This document shows, piece after piece, positions 16,298 to 24,870 of a stretch of DNA of 52,852 bases (positions are counted from its first letter, which is position 1; each line of letters begins with the position of its first letter). The stretch spans positions 1 to 52,852 of the forward strand of contig JACMML010000055.1 in NCBI GenBank assembly GCA_014379105.1, in the 5' to 3' direction. The position numbers and the translations under genes are program-made. Source of the DNA: Phycisphaerae bacterium (lineage in GTDB: Bacteria; Planctomycetota; Phycisphaerae; Tepidisphaerales; Tepidisphaeraceae). The notes below the pieces were generated by a model that saw only the letters and a list, made by a program, of their open reading frames with translations, made no database searches and was not told the origin of the DNA.

Positions 16298-17176
16298 GTG
16301 AAACGCTGGCTGAAACGGATCTCAATCACGTTGCTCGTTCTGATCACGCTCGTGGCGAGTGTGGCGTGGGTCGTCTACCGACGTGCGAACCGCGTCCCGG
16401 CGTGGTACGCCCAGGCCAAGCAGGTGGATACCGCCGGCGCGGACGCCGCCGAGAAGCAGCGGATCATCCCGATGCAGAATTGGGTCGCCCGCAGCAGCGC
16501 CGTTAAAAGGGACACCACCCCGCCGGAGCTCAAGCAGTTCACCACCGAACTCACCGCCGACCAGATCAACGCATTAATCGCCAAATGGAGTGAGGCGGCC
16601 GGCATCACGGAGCGACTCGCGCAGCACCTGACCAATCTCCGCATTCGTTTAGCGGACGGACAGATCACCATCGCCGGCGAATCGACTGAGTACGGCAAGG
16701 TGCTGAGCATCGTGCTGCAGCCGCGCAGCGGCGCGCATGGTTATGCCGAAATGGTGCTTGATTCGATCCAGATCGGTGATCAGACACTGCCGCTGGTGAC
16801 GCTCGAAGGACAGAAAAACGCCATTGGCTCCAATATCATGGCCGGCGCGCCGAGCATGCACGATAAGATTGCGATCGACGACTATGGTGCCGCGACTCGG
16901 GAGACCGAGAGCGTCTATTACAGCAACCTCGTGGCCACGATCCTGTCGGGCGCACCGGCGAATCTTTACACATTTCTCATGGCCGACCCGATGGGGAAGA
17001 AGAATCCGATCGTGACACGCGTGAAGTCGGTGACGATCGTCGATGGAACACTGTCGATGACGCTGGAAATGCTCTCCGCCGAGCAGCGAAAGGCGCTGGT
17101 CGAGGAACTTAAAGCCGTTGCGACGGAGCCGATTACCGAGCCGATCATCGAGCCCGCCGCGGTGCCGGACAATTAA
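16298..17176 (+). CDS. Membrane-anchored hypothetical protein (GTG start)
   Basis: I do not recognise a family for this 292-residue protein. A basic N-terminus (KRWLKR) and one hydrophobic segment (residues 9-26) form a signal anchor. The rest is a soluble, probably periplasmic domain with alternating helix and beta segments and the conserved-looking elements LTADQINALIAKWSE and LRIRLADGQITIAGE. This layout is common to DUF proteins that bind lipid or protein ligands through a helix-grip fold, but that is speculation. The GTG at 16298 is the only start that keeps the basic N-terminus. The C-terminus is Pro/Glu-rich. A long hairpin repeat follows 32 bases downstream. Confidence 0.65.
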   Translation: MKRWLKRISITLLVLITLVASVAWVVYRRANRVPAWYAQAKQVDTAGADAAEKQRIIPMQNWVARSSAVKRDTTPPELKQFTTELTADQINALIAKWSEAAGITERLAQHLTNLRIRLADGQITIAGESTEYGKVLSIVLQPRSGAHGYAEMVLDSIQIGDQTLPLVTLEGQKNAIGSNIMAGAPSMHDKIAIDDYGAATRETESVYYSNLVATILSGAPANLYTFLMADPMGKKNPIVTRVKSVTIVDGTLSMTLEMLSAEQRKALVEELKAVATEPITEPIIEPAAVPDN

Positions 17177-17207
17177 AGCACATCACATGCGATCCAAGAC
17201 AATATTC

Positions 17208-17273
17208 GTGGCATGGGCTTCCAGCCCATGTTTTTTTGGTTGAAATCAAACACGGGCTGGAAGCCCGTGCCAC
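17208..17273. repeat. GGCTTCCAGCC long hairpin repeat, copy 1
   Basis: The arms 17208-17233 and 17248-17273 are reverse complements at all but two of 26 positions; each arm itself contains a small palindrome, GGGCTTCCAGCCC. A near-identical element lies at 52713-52769. It sits between two convergent genes and can serve as a bidirectional hairpin terminator, but its conservation points to a dispersed repeat family. Confidence 0.8.
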
Positions 17274-17297
17274 CTTTGTCTGGAACCTGCTCCAGCG

Positions 17298-18629
17298 TCA
17301 AATCTGATCAAGTGTCTTGGCAATCGCGACAAACAATTCGTCGATTTCTTCATGCGTTGCGATCAATGGCGGGCTCATCGCAATGAGATCGCGGATGCCG
17401 CGAACGATTACGCCGTGCTCGCGCGCGATTCCCGCGGCTTTGACGCCGAGCGTATTGGGCGATTTGGCGAGTTCCGACCGTCCGCCTTTGGGTAAGAGCT
17501 CGATCGCGCCGATCATTTGATACCCGCGCACCTCGCCGACCGCCGGATGGCCGATCAGCGAGCGCAGCTTTTTCTGGAAATACGGTCCGGTATCGTCGCG
17601 CGTTCGCTCAACGAGTCGCTCATCCTCGATGATTTTGAGATTCGCCAGCGCAGCGGCGCACGGTGTCGGATGACTGCTGTACGTGTAGCCGTGCGCGAGA
17701 TAGCCGCCGCGGTTGAGGGTTTCCACGATCTGGTCACTCAGCATCGTCGCGCCCAGCGGCAGGTAGCCGGACGTGATGCCTTTGGCGAGGGTGATGATGT
17801 CCGGATCGAGCTGCCACATGTCGCTGGCGAACCACGCCCCAAGCCGGCCGAAGGCGCTGATCACCTCGTCTGCAACGAACAGGATGTCATACTTTCGCAG
17901 CAGCGCCCGAAGCTTGGTGAGATACCCGTCCGGCGGCACGATCACGCCGCCGGCGCCTTGGATCGGCTCGACAAACATCGCGGCCACGGTCTCCGCGCCT
18001 TCGTGCTGGATGATCCGCTCGGTCTCGGCGATGCACCAGTCGCCGTACTGATCGTGGGTCATGCCGTTGTTCGCGCCATAGGTGTACGGACCGGGCACAT
18101 GGATAAAGCCCGGTAGCGGCAGATCAAACGGCAGGTAACAGCTTGGCAGGCCGGTCATCGAAGTGGTCGCGACCGTGACGCCGTGGTAACTGAACGTCCG
18201 TGACAGGATTTTGCGCTTGTTCGGCCGATCAAGGATTTTGTTATACGCCCAGATGAGCTTGATAGCGGTGTCGTTCGCCTCCGAGCCGCTGTTGCAGAGA
18301 ATGCTGTGATTCACCCGCTGCGGCGCCAGCTCCGCGAGCTTCGCCGCGAGTCGGATTGCCGGTTCGGTGGTGGTATTGAAGAAGCTGCAGTAATAGGGGA
18401 GCTGCGTCATCTGCGCGGTAACCGCGTCCACGATTTCCTTGCGTGAATACCCAACATTGACGCACCAAAGCCCGGCGAGCCCGTCGAGCAGGCGGCGATT
18501 ATCCTGGTCAATCAGGTAGCACCCGTCGCCGCGCACAGCCACTTGCGTCCCTGACTTATGCATCGCGTTATGGTCGGTAAACGGGTGCAGATGATGACGG
18601 CGATCCATTTCCTGAAGGGGGGTGAGCAT
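17298..18629 (-). CDS. Class III aminotransferase (omega-amino acid/polyamine:pyruvate type)
   Basis: The 443-residue PLP enzyme has full family length. Visible motifs are LDGLAGLWCVNVGY (N-terminal substrate region), the cofactor phosphate-binding segment NSGSEANDTAIK, SYHG, the FVADEVISAFGRLG region with Asp254 pairing with the pyridine nitrogen, and the Schiff-base Lys283 in TLAKGITSGYLPLGA. The closest functional relatives are omega-amino acid:pyruvate and putrescine:pyruvate aminotransferases (SpuC-like), which move amino groups from omega-amino acids or polyamines to pyruvate. The exact donor cannot be assigned. It is transcribed alone, divergent from the small gene at 18695. Confidence 0.9.
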   Translation of the reverse strand: MLTPLQEMDRRHHLHPFTDHNAMHKSGTQVAVRGDGCYLIDQDNRRLLDGLAGLWCVNVGYSRKEIVDAVTAQMTQLPYYCSFFNTTTEPAIRLAAKLAELAPQRVNHSILCNSGSEANDTAIKLIWAYNKILDRPNKRKILSRTFSYHGVTVATTSMTGLPSCYLPFDLPLPGFIHVPGPYTYGANNGMTHDQYGDWCIAETERIIQHEGAETVAAMFVEPIQGAGGVIVPPDGYLTKLRALLRKYDILFVADEVISAFGRLGAWFASDMWQLDPDIITLAKGITSGYLPLGATMLSDQIVETLNRGGYLAHGYTYSSHPTPCAAALANLKIIEDERLVERTRDDTGPYFQKKLRSLIGHPAVGEVRGYQMIGAIELLPKGGRSELAKSPNTLGVKAAGIAREHGVIVRGIRDLIAMSPPLIATHEEIDELFVAIAKTLDQI

Positions 18630-18672
18630 GGCCTCTCATGTTAACATTTCTCCTGCCTAATCAAGAAGATGA

Positions 18673-18678
18673 TATAAT
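18673..18678 (+). promoter_or_regulatory. Candidate -10 element TATAAT
   Basis: A perfect TATAAT lies 16 bases upstream of the ATG at 18695. No convincing -35 hexamer is visible 16-18 bases before it, so this is a weak promoter call. Confidence 0.3.
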
Positions 18679-18694
18679 CGGGATCAGGTTCACA

Positions 18695-18946
18695 ATGAGC
18701 GATCGCATCAAATCTGTTCTTGCCGCCATCAACAGTTTGACCGCTGAAGAGCGGATTCAATTGGAGCAAGCGTTAGGGCAGGCGGCAGCGGACGATTGGC
18801 GCGCCACATTTAAACCGGTCAAACAGATCGCAAAGCAGATGGGTTTGACTGAAGAACAGGCGATTCAGGAATGTGATGAGATGCGCTACTCCACGAAGAG
18901 TACCGGTGCGCCCTGCAAATCATATCGGCGCATATTCGAGATTTGA
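18695..18946 (+). CDS. Small hypothetical protein, antitoxin-like N-terminus
   Basis: The product is 83 residues. The N-terminal helix pair (IKSVLAAINSLTAEERIQLEQ) resembles the opening of small antitoxins and addiction-module proteins, in which LTxEERxxL is common. The middle (QIAKQMGLTEEQAIQECDEM) is helical. The last 20 residues are polar and Cys/Ser-rich and look unlike an antitoxin C-terminus. No toxin gene is adjacent: the next gene is a GNAT-like protein 25 bases downstream, possibly co-transcribed. The ATG at 18695 is preferred over an upstream in-frame codon because the conserved-looking region begins there. The gene could be a relic. Confidence 0.5.
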   Translation: MSDRIKSVLAAINSLTAEERIQLEQALGQAAADDWRATFKPVKQIAKQMGLTEEQAIQECDEMRYSTKSTGAPCKSYRRIFEI

Positions 18947-18971
18947 TGCGTGACACCGGATTACTCTAACT

Positions 18972-19832
18972 GTGTCTTCAACTCCCCACATCCCCCTCGG
19001 CATCACCGCGGCCGATCTGGCGCCGGCGGATTTCCGGTCGGTGGATTTTGACTGGACGGGTTTCACGGTCAGTTTTATCGAGTCGGCGGATCATCCGGGT
19101 TTTGAGCTGGGATACAGCGCGCTGTGGGACGAGTTTGGATCGAAGAATGAGATGGAGCAGCGGTCGGTGATCGCGCAGCGGATAGCATGGGAACCGAATC
19201 GGCCGGTGAAGTGCCATGCGCTGCTGTACGAGATGGTGGTCGTGCTTCACGAAAATGAATTGGCGGCGGTGCGGGACCACACGGCGATCGTCGATCTCTC
19301 CGAGCCCGCAGAGGCCGTCACCGTGCATCTTTCGCACCTACTGGTGATGCCGCGGCATCGCGGCACCGGGCTGACCGGCTGGATGCGGGCGCTGCCGATC
19401 CGCACCGCGCGGGAGTGCCTGCTGCGAGCGGGGCAATTGCCGCGGCCGATCACGCTGGTTGCCGAAATGGAACCCGCCACCGCGGCGTCTCTGGAATGCC
19501 AGCGCCGATTGGCGGCGTATGAGAAGGTTGGTTTCCTGAAGATCGATCCTCACGAAATCCAGTATTTTCAGCCCGATTTTCGCAGCCCCGAGCACATTGA
19601 CGCCTCCGGCGGGCCTCGCCCGGTGCCGCTGTCGCTGGTCGTGCGGCGCGTGCGCCGCGAGGAACAACGCGTCGTGCCGGCGCACGAGGTGAAATCGATG
19701 GTGCAATCGCTGTACACGATGTACGGCCAGAGCTTCAGGGAGCAGGATATGCAGCCCAATCTGCGCAGCTTGTCACAATACCCAGCCGATGAGGCGTTGA
19801 TTCATCTGGTGGAGCCGACGCGGCTTGATTAG
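18972..19832 (+). CDS. GNAT-like acetyltransferase family protein
   Basis: The protein has 286 residues with a GTG start at 18972. The central part carries a GNAT motif-A-like segment: a beta strand VTVHLSHLLVMP followed by RHRGTGLTGW (about residues 125-137), which corresponds to the acetyl-CoA pyrophosphate-binding R/Q-x-x-G-x-G/A loop. The later sequence YEKVGFLKI fits the typical 'GF' strand of GNAT domains. The N-terminal 60 residues and C-terminal 80 residues are family-specific, and no substrate is known. It is probably co-transcribed with the small gene upstream. The GTG start overlaps no visible Shine-Dalgarno. Confidence 0.65.
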   Translation: MSSTPHIPLGITAADLAPADFRSVDFDWTGFTVSFIESADHPGFELGYSALWDEFGSKNEMEQRSVIAQRIAWEPNRPVKCHALLYEMVVVLHENELAAVRDHTAIVDLSEPAEAVTVHLSHLLVMPRHRGTGLTGWMRALPIRTARECLLRAGQLPRPITLVAEMEPATAASLECQRRLAAYEKVGFLKIDPHEIQYFQPDFRSPEHIDASGGPRPVPLSLVVRRVRREEQRVVPAHEVKSMVQSLYTMYGQSFREQDMQPNLRSLSQYPADEALIHLVEPTRLD

Positions 19833-19913
19833 GACCGGTGGATTAGGGGGTTGGTGGATTTGGTTGGGCTGATCACGCTGGGTCGACTAAGCTGTTTTTG
19901 GAACCCGGAGCAC

Positions 19914-21605
19914 ATGCACTCGCGACACGCCGTAGAAACCTTGGAATCCCGTCAACTGCTGGCCAGCGTCAGCGGGATCGTCTGGAATGATGCGGACAAA
20001 TCGCACACGCTGGATGAAAGCGAATCGCCGCAGGGAAACGCGGTGGTGTTCATCGACGCCAATCGCAACGGCCGGCTCGACACCGGCGAGCGCCGCGCCG
20101 CCACGGGCAACGATGGCTCATACACGATCAATAATCTCGCCGCCGGCACCTACGACGTGACCGCCATCGCCCCGCGCGGGCAGGGGCAGACGACGCCGGG
20201 ATACACGGGCGCGGTGCAGCATCATTTCAATATCGGGCTCAGTTATCTGTCATCGCTCACGGCGGCGCAGACGCGCGCCTTCGAGACGGCCGCGCGGCGA
20301 TGGGAGGCGATCATCGTCGGCGATCTTCCTGACGTGCAAACCGATGCCGGACTTGTGGACGACGTGCTGATCGACGTCTCGGTCTTCGATATCGACGGCC
20401 CGTCCGGCACACTCGCGCAAGGAGATGCGACCTCCAAGCGGCAGACGACGTTTCTGCCGTCACGCGGGCTGATCACATTCGATCAAGCCGATATTGATGA
20501 TCTTGCTGACGACGGCAAACTGATCGAGACGATCACGCACGAGATGGCCCACGTGCTGGGCTTCGGCACGATCTGGGAAGACAAAGGCCTCCTCAGCGGC
20601 GTCGGCACATCATCCCCGCGATTCACCGGCACCCGCGCGACCGCGGCGTATAAGACGCTCTTCAACGTGAACGCCACCGGCATTCCGGTCGAATCCGATG
20701 GCGGCGAAGGGACGGACCTGAGTCACTGGCGAGAGAGCACATTCACGGTCGAGCAGATGACCGGCTTCACCGAGGATGCCGGCGTGATCGAGCCGATCAG
20801 CCTGGTGACGATCCAACAGTTCGCCGACCTCGGCTATACGGTTAATCTCGCGGCTGCCGACTCATTCAACCCCAAGACTCGGGCCGCGAGCCGTTGGAAG
20901 CCGTCTGATGCCGGCGTCGGCGTCTTCACGCGGCGCGTGTCGCTGACGACGAACGAAGATCAGGACGCCGTCGATTTCGGACATCGCGTGAACAAAGCGC
21001 CGTCGATCACACGACTGTCCACGTCGTCCAACTCCGTTCTTCGCGGCGAGTCGATCGTGCTGACGGCCACGGTGTCGGACCCGAATCGCGATGAGATCCT
21101 TGGTGTCACGTTTTACCGCGAAAGCAACGGGAAATCGGGTCTGCAAACCGGCAGCGACAGCTTTATTGGAACCCGCGTTACGCCCCGGCGCGGCCTGTTC
21201 AAAATGACCACTGGCACCGCCGATCTCGCCCCCGGCACGACGACGTACTACGCGACGACGACTGACGAGTTTCTCGCCGCCGATCAGGAAAGAACAACTG
21301 CTGAGGTCGTTTCCCGTCCGACGCGTCCCAATCCGCTGATCGTGACACCCCAGGGTTCCACGATGACCCTGCTGCAGTGGAAAGACCGCTCGACTAACGA
21401 AACGGCATTTCGTATCGAGGTCTCAACCCAGAGCAGCTTCGCCGGCAGCGCTGTGTTCCGCCGGCTGAATGTGGCCGCCAACGTGCGATCGGCGACGATC
21501 ATCGGTCTCCGCGCAGGCATCACGTATTTCTATCGCATTCGCGCCTTCAACGACATCGGCGGCAGCGCATGGACCACTTCCGGCGGGGTTGTGCAATCCG
21601 TCTGA
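19914..21605 (+). CDS. LEPR-XLL secreted leishmanolysin-like metalloprotease with SdrD-B-like and fibronectin III-like domains
   Basis: The protein is 563 residues. The LEPR-XLL-type motif VETLESRQLLA (residues 7-17) marks it for export. An SdrD-B-like beta sandwich follows (about 19-90, SGIVWNDAD ... GRLDTGERRA ... GTYDVTAIAP). The protease domain (about 105-330) carries HEMAHVLGFG (His209, Glu210, His213) and the distal His271 in DLSHWRESTF, which is the layout of leishmanolysin (M8)-type zinc peptidases, with ITIQQ-like and DLGYTVN segments after it. The C-terminal part contains a Big/cadherin-like region and a fibronectin III-like domain (TLLQWKDRS ... ITYFYRIRAFNDIGGS). GGAG lies 3 bases from the ATG. 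In-frame codons upstream (from 19851) exist but lack the motif context. Confidence 0.85.
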   Translation: MHSRHAVETLESRQLLASVSGIVWNDADKSHTLDESESPQGNAVVFIDANRNGRLDTGERRAATGNDGSYTINNLAAGTYDVTAIAPRGQGQTTPGYTGAVQHHFNIGLSYLSSLTAAQTRAFETAARRWEAIIVGDLPDVQTDAGLVDDVLIDVSVFDIDGPSGTLAQGDATSKRQTTFLPSRGLITFDQADIDDLADDGKLIETITHEMAHVLGFGTIWEDKGLLSGVGTSSPRFTGTRATAAYKTLFNVNATGIPVESDGGEGTDLSHWRESTFTVEQMTGFTEDAGVIEPISLVTIQQFADLGYTVNLAAADSFNPKTRAASRWKPSDAGVGVFTRRVSLTTNEDQDAVDFGHRVNKAPSITRLSTSSNSVLRGESIVLTATVSDPNRDEILGVTFYRESNGKSGLQTGSDSFIGTRVTPRRGLFKMTTGTADLAPGTTTYYATTTDEFLAADQERTTAEVVSRPTRPNPLIVTPQGSTMTLLQWKDRSTNETAFRIEVSTQSSFAGSAVFRRLNVAANVRSATIIGLRAGITYFYRIRAFNDIGGSAWTTSGGVVQSV

Positions 21606-21648
21606 CGGTTGCGCGCCGTTCAATATTTCCCCTACAATCCGCACCCGC

Positions 21649-22629
21649 ATGCCAATAGCGCCACTCGATTACACGCCCGCCGACCCCGACAGTTACAAGA
21701 TGACCATCGGCGAGCACCTCGAAGAACTGCGCCGCCGGCTGATATTCGCGATAATCGGTTTTGCGGTGGCGATGGGCGTAAGCCTCTATTTCGGCAAGGA
21801 CATGCTCTCGATCTTCTGTAAGCCGATGATCGACGTGCTGCTGGAAAACGAGGTGAACCCAATGCTGTTCATCTCGAACATCAGCGACGGATTCATGGTC
21901 TATATTCAGGTCAGCATGATCTCCGCCGCCGTCATGGCGTCGCCGTGGATCGTTTGGCAATTCTGGTTATTCGTGGCGTCGGGTCTTTACCCGCAGGAAC
22001 GCAAGACCATCACGCGCTACATCCCGCTGAGTCTCGGGCTGCTGATCGGCGGGTTGATGTTCGTCTATTACCTTGTGCTGCCTTGGACGCTTCAGTTCCT
22101 GATGGCGTTCAGCATCTCGATCCCCATGCCCGGCGTCGCCAGCACGCTCGCCCAGCCGAGCACACAGTCGGCTGTGGTCCCACTGCAGGTGCCGAAATTC
22201 GCCGGCGATCCGGTGAATGCACCGGACCTATCGATGTGGTTCGATACCTCTCAGCAACGGCTGAAAATCATGCTCGCGGGTAAGGTGCGGGTCGTGCAAT
22301 TCCTGGCTGACAACCTGGTCTCCCCGCAGCTACAACTGCCCGAATACGTGGACATGGTCATGGGCATGCTCGTGGTCTTCGCACTGAGCTTTCAACTCCC
22401 GATCGTGATCATGGCGCTGGCGCGCATCGGGATTCTGGATGTCGAGACGCTCCGCGGCACGCGCAAAATGGTCTATTTTGTGATGGCGATTCTCGCGTCG
22501 ATCATCACGCCGGGCGACGTAATTACCGCGACCGTGGCGCTGATGGTTCCGCTGTGTTTGCTGTTCGAATTCGGTATTATCCTAGCGGCGCGCGTGCCGA
22601 AGCGGACGTTATTAGACGAACCGCTCTAA
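21649..22629 (+). CDS. tatC: Twin-arginine translocase subunit TatC
   Basis: The protein has 326 residues and is the receptor subunit of the Tat pathway, which moves folded proteins across the inner membrane. The N-terminal motif TIGEHLEELRRRLI matches the family HLxELRxRL, and ASPWIVWQFWLFVASGLYPQERK matches the conserved loop carrying the signal-peptide-binding glutamates. Six hydrophobic helices are visible. It is longer than the usual 240-260 residues because of an extended periplasmic loop between helices 3 and 4 (about residues 155-225, Pro/Gln/Val-rich). The ATG at 21649 was chosen because it gives the normal N-terminus; longer upstream readings are not supported. TatA/TatB are not in the window. 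Confidence 0.93.
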   Translation: MPIAPLDYTPADPDSYKMTIGEHLEELRRRLIFAIIGFAVAMGVSLYFGKDMLSIFCKPMIDVLLENEVNPMLFISNISDGFMVYIQVSMISAAVMASPWIVWQFWLFVASGLYPQERKTITRYIPLSLGLLIGGLMFVYYLVLPWTLQFLMAFSISIPMPGVASTLAQPSTQSAVVPLQVPKFAGDPVNAPDLSMWFDTSQQRLKIMLAGKVRVVQFLADNLVSPQLQLPEYVDMVMGMLVVFALSFQLPIVIMALARIGILDVETLRGTRKMVYFVMAILASIITPGDVITATVALMVPLCLLFEFGIILAARVPKRTLLDEPL

Positions 22630-22655
22630 ATGCGTAAGTGCATTTACATTAACGA

Positions 22656-22868
22656 CTAATGATGTTCCGAGTCCCGCATCCGCTGGTGCCGGAACCGTAC
22701 GCCCAATCCGCCCAAAATTATTGCCACTAACGAACCTGCAACGTACAACACTGAAGTGAGGGCATCGCCGCGCGCGTGGTGGTGTTTCCATGCCTGCCAG
22801 ATGAGCAGGCCGCCTAGGATGATGAAGGAGAAGCTCAGATTGCCGAGCCATCGTTTAAGTAAGACCAT
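22656..22868 (-). CDS. Small two-helix membrane protein
   Basis: The product is 70 residues. Two hydrophobic helices (about residues 10-27 and 37-56) are separated by a short His/Arg loop (WKHHHARGDA) and followed by a charged tail, RFRHQRMRDSEHH. I do not recognise the family. The ATG at 22868 begins a clean membrane-protein start (MVLLKRWLGN), and longer upstream readings are unlikely coding. It is convergent with tatC, 26 bases apart, and divergent from the gene at 22905. Confidence 0.5.
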   Translation of the reverse strand: MVLLKRWLGNLSFSFIILGGLLIWQAWKHHHARGDALTSVLYVAGSLVAIILGGLGVRFRHQRMRDSEHH

Positions 22869-22904
22869 TGGGTGGCCGATAGTTTTAGCGGGGAATTGCC
22901 TGTG

Positions 22905-23486
22905 ATGCGAAGCGTGCTGTTGACAATCTTCTGCGGCCTGATGCTTTCGGCGGCCGCGCGCCCGGTTGTTGCTGATGCCGGCGACGATGCCCGCCGTGCC
23001 GTGAGCCAGGCCCAGGCGGAATTTGGGCGCATCGCCGGCCGCACGCACGCAAACAATCCACTTGCCGGCGACATCCGCCGATCCCAGGTCCAGGTGACCA
23101 AAGCCTACAAGCGGCTCGACGAAGTCCGTCGCGAAATCGCCGACGGCGTCAGCGCGCGGCCGGAAATACGACAGTTAAACCTGCAAATTCGCGCCGCCGA
23201 CGATCGCCTTGCGGTTGCCGCATCGCCAACCACCCGACTGGCGATCGCTAACGAGTTACTTCAACTTCGAAAGCAACGCACAACGATCTACGCGGCGGCA
23301 TGCAGTGGCAATATTCATCTCACGATCGCCCAGGCGGATCTGCAAGACGCCGTGAACCGGCTGCGTGGCGCCGAGATGGAGTACGCGACGACTGTAAACG
23401 CGGACCCGGAGTTTGATTCCGCCCGCCAGCGTCTCGCCGCGGTTCGCCGCAGCGTCCCCCGGCTTTCTTACGCCCTTGGCGGCTGA
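22905..23486 (+). CDS. Secreted coiled-coil-like hypothetical protein
   Basis: The product is about 193 residues with a Sec signal peptide (MRSVLLTIFCGLMLSAAARP, cleavage near VVADA). The mature part is almost entirely helical with many Ala, Arg, Gln and Leu residues (QVTKAYKRLDEVRREIADG, LAIANELLQLRKQR, DLQDAVNRLRGAEME), consistent with a periplasmic helical bundle or coiled coil. GTG codons at 22872 and 22902 are alternative starts, but the ATG at 22905 gives a clean signal peptide. The function is unknown. An 88-base gap separates it from the MFS gene downstream, so co-transcription is possible. Confidence 0.7.
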   Translation: MRSVLLTIFCGLMLSAAARPVVADAGDDARRAVSQAQAEFGRIAGRTHANNPLAGDIRRSQVQVTKAYKRLDEVRREIADGVSARPEIRQLNLQIRAADDRLAVAASPTTRLAIANELLQLRKQRTTIYAAACSGNIHLTIAQADLQDAVNRLRGAEMEYATTVNADPEFDSARQRLAAVRRSVPRLSYALGG

Positions 23487-23574
23487 TGCATGCGCGGCTG
23501 ATCATTTCGCCGAGCACTTCAAACAACCGCCCCGCGACAGCGACCTTCAGTGCGTCTATGCTGCGGCATGAACA

Positions 23575-24870
23575 ATGCTGCTTCCCGAAGACCCTGCCAC
23601 CCAGCCCGACGCGCCGCCAATTCCTCCAAAGCATGATCCTTACGCCGCGTTTCGATCCCGTCCGTACCGGCTTTTCATCTCCGCTTCGGCGCTCTCAACC
23701 ATCGCCGGGCAAATGATCTCAGCCACGGTTGGGTGGGTGGTCTACGAACAGACCAAAGACCCCGCGGCCCTGGCGTGGATGGGCCTGGTTCAAGCAATCC
23801 CGCTAATCCTCTTTTCGTTGCCGGCCGGTCAGATTGCCGACTCACTCCCGCGCCGACGCGTGATGGTGACGACGCAGATCATCGTGACGTTGAGTTCGAC
23901 GGTAATGGCGTATCTTGCCGTGATCGGCGCGCTAAGTCCGATCGCGATCTACGCCGTGCTGCTCGTCAACGGAATCGCCGGCACGTTCGGGCGGCCGGCG
24001 CGGTCATCGGTGCTTCCTTCGTTGGTGCCTGAAGGTGATTTTCAGAGCGCGGTGACGTGGAACTCCACGATGTTCGAGACGCTCGGCGTGCTGAGCCCGT
24101 GGATCGCCGGCATGGTGCTCGCCTATGCCAGCGCTGCAGCGGCGTTGGTGACGGCAGTCGTGTGCATGATCGGCGGGATTGCGCTAACCATGATGCTGCC
24201 TGATTACCGCATCGTCGGCCGGCGCGAGCCGGTGTCTTTTTCTCAATTGATGGCAGGCGTGCGGTTTGTTTTCCGAACACGGCTTATGCTCGCGGCGATG
24301 TCGCTCGATCTTTTCGCGGTCCTGCTCGGCGGGGCGACGTTTCTGCTGCCGGTATTCGCCGAACGATTGGGCGTCGGCGTTGTCGGCTATGGATGGCTGC
24401 GCGCAGCGCCGCCGCTGGGCGCGATTGTCACGGCGCTGATTATCGCCCACCGAGCGCCAATGCAGCATGCCGGCCGCGCGCTGCTGATCGCGGTGGCGGG
24501 GTTTGGCGTGGCGACAATTTTCTTCGGGTTGTCCACGTCGTTCTGGATCAGCTTTGGTGCGCTCGTTTTCTGCGGCGTTTTCGACAACATCAGCGTCGTC
24601 GTCCGTCACACGCTCGTGCAGACCCTGACGCCCGATTCGATGCGCGGCCGGGTGAGCGCGGTAAACCAGGTCTTTATCGGATCGAGCAACGATCTCGGCG
24701 GTTTCGAGAGCGGCATCACCGCCAAATGGTTTGGCCCGGTCGCCAGCGTGGTCGGCGGTGGGATCGGCACGATCCTTGTTGTCCTGGTAGTCAACGTCAT
24801 CTTCCCGCAGGTGCGCCGTCTCGGCTCGCTGCGCGATTTGCGGCCATCCGACTACGAGAACCGAAAATAA
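23575..24870 (+). CDS. MFS exporter (MFS_3 / EntS-like)
   Basis: The protein is 431 residues with about 11-12 transmembrane helices. The MFS signature loop between helices 2 and 3 reads GQIADSLPRRRVM. The N-terminal FRSRPYRLFISASALSTIAGQMI and the NGIAGTFGRPARSSVLPSLVP segment match the MFS_3 subfamily, which includes the enterobactin exporter EntS and several drug or macrolide exporters. The helix 10-11 region with TPDSMRGRVSAVNQVFIG is also family-typical. The substrate is unknown. Its 3' end overlaps the convergent GH43 gene by 19 bases. Confidence 0.9.
   Translation: MLLPEDPATQPDAPPIPPKHDPYAAFRSRPYRLFISASALSTIAGQMISATVGWVVYEQTKDPAALAWMGLVQAIPLILFSLPAGQIADSLPRRRVMVTTQIIVTLSSTVMAYLAVIGALSPIAIYAVLLVNGIAGTFGRPARSSVLPSLVPEGDFQSAVTWNSTMFETLGVLSPWIAGMVLAYASAAAALVTAVVCMIGGIALTMMLPDYRIVGRREPVSFSQLMAGVRFVFRTRLMLAAMSLDLFAVLLGGATFLLPVFAERLGVGVVGYGWLRAAPPLGAIVTALIIAHRAPMQHAGRALLIAVAGFGVATIFFGLSTSFWISFGALVFCGVFDNISVVVRHTLVQTLTPDSMRGRVSAVNQVFIGSSNDLGGFESGITAKWFGPVASVVGGGIGTILVVLVVNVIFPQVRRLGSLRDLRPSDYENRK

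Noticed and set aside
17177-17297. A plain intrinsic terminator after the gene ending at 17176
   Set aside because: The hairpin may terminate transcription, but its near-identical copy at 52713-52769 shows it is part of a repeat family, so it is listed as a repeat.
18695-19832. A complete toxin-antitoxin module with the GNAT-like gene as toxin
   Set aside because: The GNAT-like protein (286 residues) is much larger than TacT-type toxins, and the small protein lacks a DNA-binding domain, so I kept only a low-interest note.
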